Of a DNA stretch of 50,208 nucleotides, positions 7,811 through 15,805 are shown piece after piece (positions within the stretch are counted from its first letter, which is position 1; each line of letters begins with the position of its first letter). The position numbers were made by a program, and so were the translations under genes. Source of the stretch: Caballeronia calidae (lineage in GTDB: Bacteria > Pseudomonadota > Gammaproteobacteria > Burkholderiales > Burkholderiaceae); assembly GCF_900044055.2 (NCBI RefSeq), contig NZ_FCOX02000053.1:1-50208 (forward strand), written 5' to 3'. A model generated the notes under the pieces. The model made no database searches and had not been told where the DNA came from. It saw only the letters and a program-made list of their open reading frames with translations.

Positions 7811-8506
7811 ATGGCGCAATTTCACATCGCTCCCAGCATCCTGTCCGCCGACTTTTCCCGCCTCGGCGAAGAAGTCCGCAACGTCGTCGCCGCCGGCGCC
7901 GACTGGATCCACTTCGACGTCATGGACAACCACTACGTGCCGAATCTGACGATCGGCCCGTTGGTGTGCGAAGCCATCCGCCCACACGTGGACGTGCCCA
8001 TCGACGTGCATCTGATGGTGCGCCCGGTCGATCGCATCGTGCCCGATTTCGCGAAGGCCGGCGCCAATGTGATCAGTTTCCATCCGGAAGGTTCGGATCA
8101 CATCGACCGCACGCTGTCGCTGATCCGCGATCACGGCTGCAAGGCGGGCCTCGTCTTCAATCCCGCGACGCCGCTCAATTACCTCGATCACGTGATGGAC
8201 AAGATCGATCTCGTCCTGATCATGTCGGTCAATCCCGGCTTCGGCGGACAGTCGTTCATTGCCGAAGCGCTCAACAAGCTGCGCGAAGCGCGTGCGCGCA
8301 TCGATGCGTATCGCGATCGCACGGGCCGCGAGATCCATCTCGAAGTGGACGGCGGCGTGAAGGTCGACAACATCGCGGAAATCGCGGCGGCCGGCGCGGA
8401 TTCGTTCGTCGCGGGCTCGGCCATTTTCGGCAAGCCCGACTACAAACAGGTGATCGACGCGATGCGCGCGGAACTGGCGAAGGCCGAATCGGGAGCGAAA
8501 GCATGA
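7811..8506 (+). CDS. rpe: Ribulose-phosphate 3-epimerase
   Basis: A 231-aa TIM-barrel enzyme that interconverts D-ribulose 5-phosphate and D-xylulose 5-phosphate in the pentose phosphate pathway. IAPSILSADFSRL, HFDVMDNHYVPNLTIGP, the phosphate-binding NPGFGGQSF and EVDGGVK cover the catalytic and metal-binding positions of the family. A long open frame continues upstream, but MAQFHIAPSIL is the conserved start. A TAGAAT -10-like element at 7774-7779 lies 30 bases upstream, with a poor -35. The stop overlaps the gph start (ATGA), so translation is coupled. Confidence 0.95.
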   Translation: MAQFHIAPSILSADFSRLGEEVRNVVAAGADWIHFDVMDNHYVPNLTIGPLVCEAIRPHVDVPIDVHLMVRPVDRIVPDFAKAGANVISFHPEGSDHIDRTLSLIRDHGCKAGLVFNPATPLNYLDHVMDKIDLVLIMSVNPGFGGQSFIAEALNKLREARARIDAYRDRTGREIHLEVDGGVKVDNIAEIAAAGADSFVAGSAIFGKPDYKQVIDAMRAELAKAESGAKA

Positions 8507-9243
8507 GCGAGATCGCAGCGGCGCAGACGCCTTTCGTGAATCGTCCGATTCGCGCGGCCATCATCGACCTCGACGGCACCATGGTCGACACCGCGGACGA
8601 TTTCGTCGCCGCGTTGAACGCGATGCTCGCGCGCATCGGCATCGAGCAGCCGGTCACGCGCGATGAAGTCACGGACTATGTGGGCAAGGGCTCGGAGAAT
8701 CTGATCCGCAGCGTGCTCGCTGTTCGGCTGTCGCCGTCGCAGGCGGCCGCGCAATTCGACGACGCGCTCGCGATCTATCAAAGCGAATACGCGAAGGTCA
8801 ACGGCAAGCATTCGACGCTCTTCCCCGAAGTGAAGGAAGGTCTACAAGCGCTGCGCGAGAGCGGCATTGCGCTCGCGTGCGTGACCAACAAGCCGCATCG
8901 ATTCGCCGTCGAGTTGCTCGCGCACTTCGGCATCGCGGATTTCTTCAAGGTGATTCTCGGCGGTGATTCGCTTCCCGCGAAAAAGCCCGATCCCCTGCCG
9001 ATGCTCACCGCATGCGAACGACTGGACGTCTTGCCGCGCGAGACGGTCGCGGTCGGCGATTCGGAAAACGATGCGCTCGCGGGCCGCGCCGCCGGCCTCG
9101 CGACCTTGACCGTTCCGTACGGTTACAACCATGGGAAGCCTGTACAGTCGGTGAAATCCGATGGTATAGTTTCCTCGCTGCGCACCGCAGCGCTGGCGAT
9201 CGCCGCCACGCTGGCGCCGCCTGACACCACACTGACTGAATAA
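8503..9243 (+). CDS. gph: Phosphoglycolate phosphatase
   Basis: A 246-aa HAD-superfamily phosphatase that removes phosphate from 2-phosphoglycolate arising from oxygen-damaged DNA ends or photorespiration-like side reactions. The nucleophile motif is IIDLDGTMVDT near residue 22, CVTNKP is motif II, KKPDPLP is motif III and VGDSENDALAGRAAG is motif IV with the Mg-binding aspartates. It overlaps rpe by 4 bases. The gph-trpE order is common in betaproteobacteria. The last 100 bases of the gene contain an A/T-rich TATAGT element that may be the trp promoter. Confidence 0.93.
   Translation: MSEIAAAQTPFVNRPIRAAIIDLDGTMVDTADDFVAALNAMLARIGIEQPVTRDEVTDYVGKGSENLIRSVLAVRLSPSQAAAQFDDALAIYQSEYAKVNGKHSTLFPEVKEGLQALRESGIALACVTNKPHRFAVELLAHFGIADFFKVILGGDSLPAKKPDPLPMLTACERLDVLPRETVAVGDSENDALAGRAAGLATLTVPYGYNHGKPVQSVKSDGIVSSLRTAALAIAATLAPPDTTLTE
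9141..9170 (+). promoter_or_regulatory. Candidate trp operon promoter inside gph
   Basis: TGTACA (9141-9146) and TATAGT (9165-9170) are spaced by 18 bases, within the 3' coding part of gph. A start near 9177 would give about 80 bases of leader before trpL. The spacing and -10 are good; the -35 matches 4 of 6. It is an inference from sequence; read-through from rpe-gph is an alternative or additional source. Confidence 0.4.
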
Positions 9244-9255
9244 GTCCATCCATTC

Positions 9256-9330
9256 ATGTTTCTCAACAGAAAACGGAGTCTGAGCAGCATCGACCGGGGA
9301 GCCTGGCCCTGGCGTCGCTGGTCGCGCTAA
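9256..9330 (+). CDS. trpL: Tryptophan operon leader peptide TrpL
   Basis: A 24-codon frame starts MFLNRKRSLSS and ends with Trp at positions 17, 19 and 22 (WPWRRW), then SR and TAA. Three Trp codons within six codons, located between gph and trpE and just before a T-run hairpin, is the hallmark of transcription attenuation by ribosome stalling. No clear Shine-Dalgarno precedes the ATG. CCTCG-CC-CGAGG forms a small hairpin directly after the stop. The frame is too short for standard gene callers. Confidence 0.85.
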   Translation: MFLNRKRSLSSIDRGAWPWRRWSR

Positions 9331-9345
9331 CCTCGCCCGAGGTAC

Positions 9346-9394
9346 GCTGAAGCTATGTCGCGTCGTGCTTCATCCGCTTCAGCATCCGTTTTTT
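9346..9394 (+). terminator. trp attenuator terminator (candidate)
   Basis: GCTGAAGC (9346-9353) can pair with GCTTCAGC (9376-9383), followed shortly by six Ts (9389-9394). The same left arm can also pair with GCTTCA at 9367-9372, which would preclude the terminator, so mutually exclusive folds exist. This lies right after trpL. The remaining 9395-9615 before trpE holds a second hairpin, CCGCTTCA (9490-9497) with TGAAGCGG (9504-9511), without a T-run, and no further gene. Confidence 0.6.
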
Positions 9395-9615
9395 GTTTCG
9401 CTGCGCACCCCTGCGCCGTTTCCGTCGATTCGTCGTATATCGAGCCTCGCTCAGGCACGCGTCGTGTAGTGCCGCGCGAGTCGTCCGCTCCGCTTCAGTA
9501 ATTTGAAGCGGCCGGACCGCCGTGTGCGATCATCACGAGATTCGACCGACCGCAGCGCCCTGCACTCCCCGATGCCGCGCCACCCTGAAAGCGCGCGTCG
9601 CTCAAGGATCGCAAC

Positions 9616-11112
9616 ATGACCGAACTCGAATTCCAATCGCTGGCGAATGAAGGCTATAACCGCATTCCGCTCATCGCCGAAGCGCTCGCCGACCTCGAAA
9701 CGCCGCTCTCGCTCTATCTCAAGCTCGCGCAGACCGAGCGCAACGGCGCGAACTCCTTCCTGCTGGAATCGGTCGTGGGCGGCGAGCGCTTCGGGCGCTA
9801 TTCGTTCATCGGCCTGCCGGCTCGCACGACCGTGACCGTGCAGAACGGCAAGTCGCAAGTCATCACCGATGGCAATGTCGTCGAAACGGACGATGGCGAT
9901 CCGCTCGCGTTCATCGAGCAATATCAGAAGCGCTTCAAGGTCGCGACGCGGCCGGGCCTGCCGCGCTTTTGCGGCGGTCTCGCCGGCTACTTCGGTTACG
10001 ACGCGGTGCGCTACATCGAGAAGAAGCTCGCCCACAGCGCGCCGCCCGACGATCTCAATCTCCCCGACATTCAACTGCTGCTGACGGAAGAAGTCGCCGT
10101 CATCGACAACCTCGCGGGCAAACTCTATCTGATCGTCTACGCCGATCCGACCCGGCCGGAAGCCTATGCGAAGGCGAAGCATCGGCTGCGCGAACTGCGT
10201 ACGCGTCTGCGCGTGACGGTGCAGCCGCCGGTGACCTCCTCGAGCGTGCGCACCGAAACGTTCCGCGAGTTCAAGAAAGACGACTACCTGAACGCCGTGC
10301 GCAAAGCCAAGGAATACATCGCGGCGGGCGAACTGATGCAGGTGCAGGTCGGTCAGCGCCTCGTCAAGCCGTTCCGCGATAACCCGCTTTCGCTGTATCG
10401 CGCGCTGCGTTCGCTGAATCCGTCGCCGTACATGTACTACTACAACTTCGGCGGCGACGTGCATGTGGTCGGCGCGTCGCCTGAAATTCTCGTGCGTCAG
10501 GAAAAGCGCGCGGACGATCGCATCGTCACGATTCGCCCGCTCGCCGGCACGCGGCCGCGCGGCAACACGCCCGAGCGCGACGCCGAGCTCGCCACCGAAC
10601 TGCTGAACGATCCGAAGGAAGTCGCCGAGCACGTGATGCTGATCGACCTCGCGCGCAACGACGTCGGCCGCATCGCGCAGACGGGCTCGGTCGCGGTGAC
10701 GGACAAGCTGGTCATCGAGAAGTATTCGCACGTGCAGCACATCGTGAGTTCGGTCGAAGGCAAGCTCAAGGAAGACATGAACAACTTCGACGTGCTGCGC
10801 GCCACGTTCCCGGCTGGCACGCTGTCCGGCGCGCCGAAGGTACGCGCGATGGAACTCATCGACGAACTGGAGCCGATCAAGCGCGGCCTGTACGGCGGCG
10901 CAGTCGGTTATCTGTCGTTCAGCGGCGAAATGGATCTGGCCATCGCGATCCGCACCGGCCTCATCCATAAGGGCAATCTCTACGTTCAGGCGGCCGCAGG
11001 CGTCGTCGCGGATTCGGTGCCGGAATCCGAATGGCAAGAGACGGAGAACAAGGCGCGCGCCGTGTTGCGCGCCGCCGAGCAAGTGCAAGACGGCCTCGAC
11101 AGCGACTTCTGA
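9616..11112 (+). CDS. trpE: Anthranilate synthase component I
   Basis: A 498-aa chorismate-utilising enzyme. With TrpG it makes anthranilate from chorismate and glutamine, the committed step of tryptophan synthesis. The N-terminal part carries NSFLLESVVGGERFGRYS, the LLES element involved in tryptophan feedback binding. The C-terminal half has the chorismate-binding signature: RPLAGTRPRG, ERDAELATELLNDPKE, HVMLIDLARNDVGR and SGAPKVRAMELIDELE. Length is normal. It starts the structural part of the operon behind the attenuator and is separated from trpG by 12 bases containing GAGGAGACAAG. Confidence 0.97.
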   Translation: MTELEFQSLANEGYNRIPLIAEALADLETPLSLYLKLAQTERNGANSFLLESVVGGERFGRYSFIGLPARTTVTVQNGKSQVITDGNVVETDDGDPLAFIEQYQKRFKVATRPGLPRFCGGLAGYFGYDAVRYIEKKLAHSAPPDDLNLPDIQLLLTEEVAVIDNLAGKLYLIVYADPTRPEAYAKAKHRLRELRTRLRVTVQPPVTSSSVRTETFREFKKDDYLNAVRKAKEYIAAGELMQVQVGQRLVKPFRDNPLSLYRALRSLNPSPYMYYYNFGGDVHVVGASPEILVRQEKRADDRIVTIRPLAGTRPRGNTPERDAELATELLNDPKEVAEHVMLIDLARNDVGRIAQTGSVAVTDKLVIEKYSHVQHIVSSVEGKLKEDMNNFDVLRATFPAGTLSGAPKVRAMELIDELEPIKRGLYGGAVGYLSFSGEMDLAIAIRTGLIHKGNLYVQAAAGVVADSVPESEWQETENKARAVLRAAEQVQDGLDSDF

Positions 11113-11124
11113 GGAGACAAGACC

Positions 11125-11709
11125 ATGCTGCTGATGATCGACAACTACGATTCGTTCACCTATAACCTGGTCCAGTACTTCGGCGAGCTCGGCGAGGACG
11201 TGCGCACCTATCGCAACGACGAAATCACGCTCGATGAAATCGCGAAGCTCAATCCCGAGCGCATCTGCCTCTCGCCCGGACCGAGCAATCCGCAGCACGC
11301 GGGCATCACGCTCGACGTGCTGCGCGAATTCTCCGGCAAGCTGCCGATTCTCGGCGTCTGCCTCGGCCATCAGGCAATTGGCGAGGCGTTCGGCGGGCGT
11401 GTCGTGCGCGCGCAGACGATCATGCACGGCAAGGTGAGCCAGATCGAAACAGACTGTAAAGGCGTGTTCGCCGATCTGCCGAAACACTTCAACGTGACGC
11501 GCTATCACTCGCTGGCCATTGAACGCGAGTCTTTGCCCGACTGTCTGGAAGTGTCCGCGTGGACGCCTGACGGCGAAATCATGGGCGTGCGCCACAAGGA
11601 ACTGGCCGTGGAAGGCGTGCAGTTCCATCCGGAGTCGATTCTTTCCGAGCACGGCCACGCGCTGCTCGAAAACTTCGTCAAGCACACTTCGACCGGCAAG
11701 CGGGCCTGA
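11125..11709 (+). CDS. trpG: Anthranilate synthase glutamine amidotransferase
   Basis: A 194-aa class I glutamine amidotransferase that supplies ammonia to TrpE. The nucleophile is the cysteine in GVCLGHQAIGEAFGG and the other triad residues are in VQFHPESILSEHG. MLLMIDNYDSFTYNLVQYF is the typical start. Many bacteria use one such subunit for both anthranilate and 4-amino-4-deoxychorismate synthesis (TrpG/PabA); whether a separate pabA exists cannot be judged here. It sits between trpE and trpD with very short gaps, so one transcript is expected. Confidence 0.95.
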   Translation: MLLMIDNYDSFTYNLVQYFGELGEDVRTYRNDEITLDEIAKLNPERICLSPGPSNPQHAGITLDVLREFSGKLPILGVCLGHQAIGEAFGGRVVRAQTIMHGKVSQIETDCKGVFADLPKHFNVTRYHSLAIERESLPDCLEVSAWTPDGEIMGVRHKELAVEGVQFHPESILSEHGHALLENFVKHTSTGKRA

Positions 11710-11713
11710 GACC

Positions 11714-12748
11714 ATGACCATCACCGCACAGGAAGCGCTGCAGCGCACGATCGAGCATCGCGAAATCTTTCACGACGAAATGCTGCATCTGATGCGCCAG
11801 ATCATGCGCGGCGAGATGTCGCCCGTCATGGCCGCCGCCATCATCACCGGCTTGCGCGTGAAGAAGGAAACCATCGGCGAAATCACCGCTGCCGCGACCG
11901 TCATGCGCGAGTTCGCGAATCACGTCGAAGTCGAGGACAACTCAAATTTCGTCGATATCGTCGGCACGGGCGGCGACGGCTCGCATACCTTCAACATCTC
12001 CACCGCATCGATGTTCGTGTCGGCGGCGGCGGGCGCGAAGGTCGCGAAGCACGGCAATCGCGGCGTGTCGAGCAAATCGGGCAGCGCGGACGTGCTCGAA
12101 GCGCTCGGCGTCAACATCGATCTGACACCGGAACAAGTGGCCGCGTCGATTGCCGAAACCGGCATGGGCTTCATGTTCGCGCCGAACCATCATCCGGCGA
12201 TGAAGAACATCGCGCCGGTGCGCCGCGAGCTCGGCGTGCGGACCATCTTCAATATTCTCGGGCCGCTGACGAATCCGGCCGGTGCGCCGAACCAGCTTCA
12301 GGGCGTGTTCCATGAGGATCTCGTCGGCATTCAGGTGCGGGTGATGCAGCGTCTCGGCGCGAAGCACGTGCTCGTCGTGTACGGCAAGGACGGCATGGAC
12401 GAAGTGTCGCTCGGCGCGGCGACCAAAGTCGGCGAACTGAAGCACGGCGAAGTGACCGAGTACGAGATTCATCCCGAGGACTTCGGCCTGCAGATGGTGT
12501 CGAACCGCACGCTGAAAGTGCAGGACGCGCAGGAATCGAAGGCGATGCTGCTCGGCGCGCTGAACAACAAGGCGGGCGTCGCGCGCGAGATCGTCACAAT
12601 GAATGCGGGCACCGCGCTTTATGCTGCGGATGTCGTCGACTCGATCGAAGCGGGCATGGCCGCCGCGCGCGAGGCGATCGAAAGCGGCGCGGCGCGCGAG
12701 AAAATCGAAGCGCTGGTGAAATTCACGCAGCAGTTCGCGAAGAAATAA
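11714..12748 (+). CDS. trpD: Anthranilate phosphoribosyltransferase
   Basis: A 344-aa enzyme that transfers phosphoribose from PRPP to anthranilate. The PRPP-binding loop is VDIVGTGGDGSHTFNISTAS; KHGNRGVSSKSGSADVLEALG and FAPNHHPAMK are the anthranilate-site segments. The frame is open into trpG, but ATG at 11714, four bases after the trpG stop, begins MTITAQEALQRTI as in relatives. It is the third enzyme gene of the trp operon. Confidence 0.96.
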   Translation: MTITAQEALQRTIEHREIFHDEMLHLMRQIMRGEMSPVMAAAIITGLRVKKETIGEITAAATVMREFANHVEVEDNSNFVDIVGTGGDGSHTFNISTASMFVSAAAGAKVAKHGNRGVSSKSGSADVLEALGVNIDLTPEQVAASIAETGMGFMFAPNHHPAMKNIAPVRRELGVRTIFNILGPLTNPAGAPNQLQGVFHEDLVGIQVRVMQRLGAKHVLVVYGKDGMDEVSLGAATKVGELKHGEVTEYEIHPEDFGLQMVSNRTLKVQDAQESKAMLLGALNNKAGVAREIVTMNAGTALYAADVVDSIEAGMAAAREAIESGAAREKIEALVKFTQQFAKK

Positions 12749-12759
12749 CGGAAGCCGAC

Positions 12760-13545
12760 ATGAGTGACATTCTGGATCGCATCATTGCGGTCAAGCGCGA
12801 GGAAATTCGCGCAGCCGAACAAAGCGCGCCGCTCGAAGAGCTGAAGCTCGAAGCCAGTTCGCGCGATCTGCGCGATTTCGTCGGCGCGTTGCGGGCGAAG
12901 CATGCGGCCGGCCAGGCCGCCGTGATCGCCGAGGTGAAGAAGGCGAGTCCGTCGAAAGGCGTGCTGCGCGAACACTTCGTGCCCGCCGATATCGCCCGCT
13001 CGTACGAAAAAGGCGGCGCCGCCTGTCTTTCCGTGCTCACCGACGTCCAGTTCTTCAAGGGCAGCGTCGCGTATCTGGAGGAAGCGCGCGCCGCGTGCAG
13101 CCTGCCGGTGCTGCGCAAGGACTTCATCATCGATCCGTATCAGATCATCGAGGCGCGCGCGATGGGCGCGGACTGCATCCTCCTGATCGCCGCCGCGCTC
13201 GAACTCTCGCAGATGCAGGATCTCGAAGCGTACGCGCATTCGCTCGGGCTCGCGGTGCTCGTCGAAGTGCACGACGCCGACGAACTGCGCGACGCGCTCA
13301 CGCTGAAGACGCCGCTCATCGGCATCAATAACCGCAATCTGCGCACCTTCGAGACCACGATCGAGACCACCATCGGCATGCTGGAACAGGTGCCGGACGA
13401 CCGCATCGTCGTGACGGAGTCGGGCATTCTTTCGCGTGTCGATGTCGACCGGTTGCGCGCGATGCGCGTGCATACGTTCCTCGTCGGCGAAGCGTTCATG
13501 CGCGCCGACGATCCGGGCGCCGAACTCGCGCGCATGTTCTTCTGA
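12760..13545 (+). CDS. trpC: Indole-3-glycerol phosphate synthase
   Basis: A 261-aa TIM-barrel enzyme that closes the indole ring, forming indole-3-glycerol phosphate. IAEVKKASPSKGVL contains the catalytic lysine and substrate loop; VLRKDFIIDPYQI, LIGINNRNLRTFE and VTESGI complete the active site. It is the stand-alone form, not fused to TrpF as in enterics. trpF, trpB and trpA are not in this window, so the pathway is split between loci. Confidence 0.96.
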   Translation: MSDILDRIIAVKREEIRAAEQSAPLEELKLEASSRDLRDFVGALRAKHAAGQAAVIAEVKKASPSKGVLREHFVPADIARSYEKGGAACLSVLTDVQFFKGSVAYLEEARAACSLPVLRKDFIIDPYQIIEARAMGADCILLIAAALELSQMQDLEAYAHSLGLAVLVEVHDADELRDALTLKTPLIGINNRNLRTFETTIETTIGMLEQVPDDRIVVTESGILSRVDVDRLRAMRVHTFLVGEAFMRADDPGAELARMFF

Positions 13546-13564
13546 TTTCATCGAGAGGAGCCGC

Positions 13565-14212
13565 ATGGGCATCGAACGTGAACTGAAACTCGCGCTCGCG
13601 CCGTCGCAGCACGACGACGTCGCGCGCTTCTTCGACGAGCGCACCGGCGCGGGCAAGCCGATCGCGCTCGCCAACGTCTATTTCGACACGCCGGACTGCG
13701 CGCTCGCGAAGGCAAAGTCCGCGCTGCGCCTGCGCCGCACGCCGGAGCAATGGCTGCAGACCTTCAAGACGCTCGGGAAATCGGTCGCCGGTTTGAGCAA
13801 CCGGCACGAGTGGGAATTGCCGGTAGCGGGCGAGGCGCTCGAAATCGACGCGCTGATCGCCGCCTGCGACAACGACGCCGCCCGCGAAGCGCTGGAGCGC
13901 GCCGCGCCCGATCTGATCGCGCTCTTCAAGACGGACTTCAAGCGCCTCGTGTGGGACATCGAGCGCGAGGGCTCGCAGATCGAAGTGGCGCTGGATCTCG
14001 GCGAAATTACGGCGGAAGTCGATGGCAAAACGCGTTGCGCGGAAATCAGCGAGCTCGAGCTGGAACTGAAATCCGGTGAAGAAAGCGCGCTCTCGATGCT
14101 CGCCGCGGAGCTGCGCGGCGCGTTTCCCGAACTCGTTCCCGAGGACCAGAGCAAGGCGCAGCGCGGCTATCTGCTGCGTGCGCAGCCCGAAAGCAAGAAT
14201 CGCAACGCCTGA
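13565..14212 (+). CDS. CYTH domain triphosphatase-like protein
   Basis: A 215-aa CYTH (triphosphate tunnel metalloenzyme) protein. Such enzymes hydrolyse inorganic triphosphate or other organic triphosphates; a few are adenylate cyclases. The signature ExExK is present near the N-terminus as IERELKL (E4, E6, K8), followed by VYFDTPDCAL, LRLRRTPEQW and KRLVWDIER, which fit the basic and acidic strands of the tunnel. It lacks the C-terminal CHAD domain of E. coli YgiF. It lies 19 bases after trpC and 2 bases before ung, so it likely shares the trp transcript. The start ATG has GAGAGGAG upstream. Confidence 0.85.
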   Translation: MGIERELKLALAPSQHDDVARFFDERTGAGKPIALANVYFDTPDCALAKAKSALRLRRTPEQWLQTFKTLGKSVAGLSNRHEWELPVAGEALEIDALIAACDNDAAREALERAAPDLIALFKTDFKRLVWDIEREGSQIEVALDLGEITAEVDGKTRCAEISELELELKSGEESALSMLAAELRGAFPELVPEDQSKAQRGYLLRAQPESKNRNA

Positions 14213-14214
14213 GC

Positions 14215-15000
14215 ATGACCCGACAGACTTCCCTTTTCACCGACACCGACTCCGCTGCGGCGTCGAATTCGACGTTCACGACGCTCGAAAGCCAGTTCGA
14301 CGCGCTGCCCGCCGACTGGCGCAAGCATCTGAAGCCGTTCATCGACGGCAAGCACTATGCGGCGCTGTGTGCGTTCGTCGATGCCGAGCGCGCCGCCGGC
14401 AAGACCGTCTATCCCGCCGATGTTTTCCGCGCGCTGCGTCTCACGAGCCCGGCCGACGTGAAAGTCGTGATTCTCGGCCAGGATCCGTATCACGGCGAGG
14501 ACAAGGGCGCGCCGCAAGCGCATGGCCTCGCGTTCTCCGTCCCCGCGCCGGTGCGCCCGCCGCCGTCGTTGCGCAACATCTTCAAGGAAATCCACGCGAG
14601 CCTCGGTTTTCCCGCGCCCGCGCACGGTTGTCTCGATTCGTGGGCGAAGCAAGGCGTGCTGTTGCTGAACACGTCGCTGACCGTCGAGCGCGATAAGGCC
14701 GGCAGTCATGCGAAGCGCGGCTGGGAGCAATGCACCGATACGCTGATCCACGAAATGGCGCAGCGTCACGACGGGCTCGTGTTCATGCTGTGGGGCGCGC
14801 ACGCGCAGGCAAAGCGCGGGCTGATCGAAGGCACGGCGAAGTCGCATTGCGTGCTGGAGGCGGCGCATCCCTCGCCGTTGTCGGCGTATCGCGGATTTTT
14901 CGGCTGCGGGCATTTCACGCTCGCGAACGACTATCTGGCGAAGCACGGCCGCGCGCAGATCGACTGGCGCTTGCCTGTCGCGCCGGAATTGCTGGCGTAA
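14215..15000 (+). CDS. ung: Uracil-DNA glycosylase (family 1)
   Basis: A 261-aa DNA repair enzyme that removes uracil from DNA. The catalytic motif ILGQDPYHGEDKGAPQAHGL holds the water-activating Asp90; LLLNTSLTV is the uracil-specificity strand and HPSPLSAYRGFFGC contains the catalytic His218 and the leucine-loop segment. The N-terminal 35 residues are longer and more polar than in E. coli. It is the last gene of the trp-CYTH-ung run and is followed immediately by a terminator. Confidence 0.96.
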   Translation: MTRQTSLFTDTDSAAASNSTFTTLESQFDALPADWRKHLKPFIDGKHYAALCAFVDAERAAGKTVYPADVFRALRLTSPADVKVVILGQDPYHGEDKGAPQAHGLAFSVPAPVRPPPSLRNIFKEIHASLGFPAPAHGCLDSWAKQGVLLLNTSLTVERDKAGSHAKRGWEQCTDTLIHEMAQRHDGLVFMLWGAHAQAKRGLIEGTAKSHCVLEAAHPSPLSAYRGFFGCGHFTLANDYLAKHGRAQIDWRLPVAPELLA

Positions 15001-15037
15001 AAAAACCCGCCGAGGTCCGAGACCCGGCGGGTTTTTT
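15001..15037. terminator. Bidirectional terminator between ung and azoR
   Basis: AAAAACCCGCCG (15001-15012) pairs with CGGCGGGTTTTT (15025-15036), with T-runs on both strands. It starts right after the ung stop codon and lies between convergent genes. Confidence 0.92.
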
Positions 15038-15054
15038 CATTCAGGCAGGCAAGC

Positions 15055-15651
15055 TTACAGCGCAGCAATTGCCTCACGCGCCGACGCCAGTGCCGCGCCG
15101 GCCGCTTCCGGCCCCATGTTCAGGCCTTCGGCGTAGATGAAGTTCACGTCGGTCATGCCGAGGAAGCCGAGGAACGACGTGAGGTACGGCGTCTGCGAAT
15201 CGTGCGGGGTGCCGACATACTTGCCGCCACGCGCCGACACGACATACACCTTCTTGCCCTTGATCAGACCTTCCGGACCGTTCGCGGTGTAGCGGAACGT
15301 GATCCCGGCGCGTGCGATCCAGTCGAAATATGCCTTCAGTTGCGACGACACGCCGAAGTTGTACAGCGGCGCCGCGATCACGACGATATCCGCCGCTTGC
15401 AGCTCGGCGATCAGCGCTTCGCTCTTCGCGTTGATCTCGGCTTGCTCCGCCGTGCGCTGATCGGCGGGCGTGAAGAACGCGCCGAGCGTGGCGTCGTCGA
15501 GGTGCGGCAGGCCTTCGGCCAGCAGATTGCGCACGACCACGTTCGCGCCCGGATTGCTTTGTTGCAGCTTCGCGGTCAGTTCGTCCGCGAGCAGCGTCGA
15601 TTGAGCACCTTGCGAGCGGGCGGCGGAGTTGATTTGCAGAATCGTCGTCAT
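15055..15651 (-). CDS. azoR: FMN-dependent NADH-azoreductase
   Basis: A 198-aa flavodoxin-like quinone/azo reductase. It reduces quinones and azo compounds by two electrons with NADH, a protection against thiol and quinone stress. INSAARSQGAQST is the FMN phosphate loop; APLYNFGVSSQLKAYFDWIARAG is split over the FMN-binding region and VYVVSARGG follows. The open frame extends 42 codons upstream, but ATG at 15651 has AGGAAG upstream and the conserved MTTILQINSAA start. It stands alone between the ung terminator and the M61 gene. Confidence 0.9.
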   Translation of the reverse strand: MTTILQINSAARSQGAQSTLLADELTAKLQQSNPGANVVVRNLLAEGLPHLDDATLGAFFTPADQRTAEQAEINAKSEALIAELQAADIVVIAAPLYNFGVSSQLKAYFDWIARAGITFRYTANGPEGLIKGKKVYVVSARGGKYVGTPHDSQTPYLTSFLGFLGMTDVNFIYAEGLNMGPEAAGAALASAREAIAAL

Positions 15652-15805
15652 GATGGCTTCCTGTTCCTTAGTCGGGTTTCGGGCGCCTTGGGCGTCCGGC
15701 TTAGGAAGCATTCTTCGTTTTTCGAGGCTCGGGAAAAAGCCGTGCGGTCGTGAAGGATCGTTGCATCGGTGGAACAATCCGAACGCGCGCGGCTTTCGTC
15801 TGAAT

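Noticed and set aside
9490..9511. Hairpin CCGCTTCA/TGAAGCGG as the trp attenuator
   Set aside because: No U-tract follows; the hairpin at 9346-9383 with six Ts is closer to trpL and fits better.
9451..11748. 765-codon open frame on minus, opposite trpE-trpG
   Set aside because: Composition is Arg/Asp/His-rich, the usual mirror of GC-rich codon bias; trpE and trpG on plus carry all family motifs.
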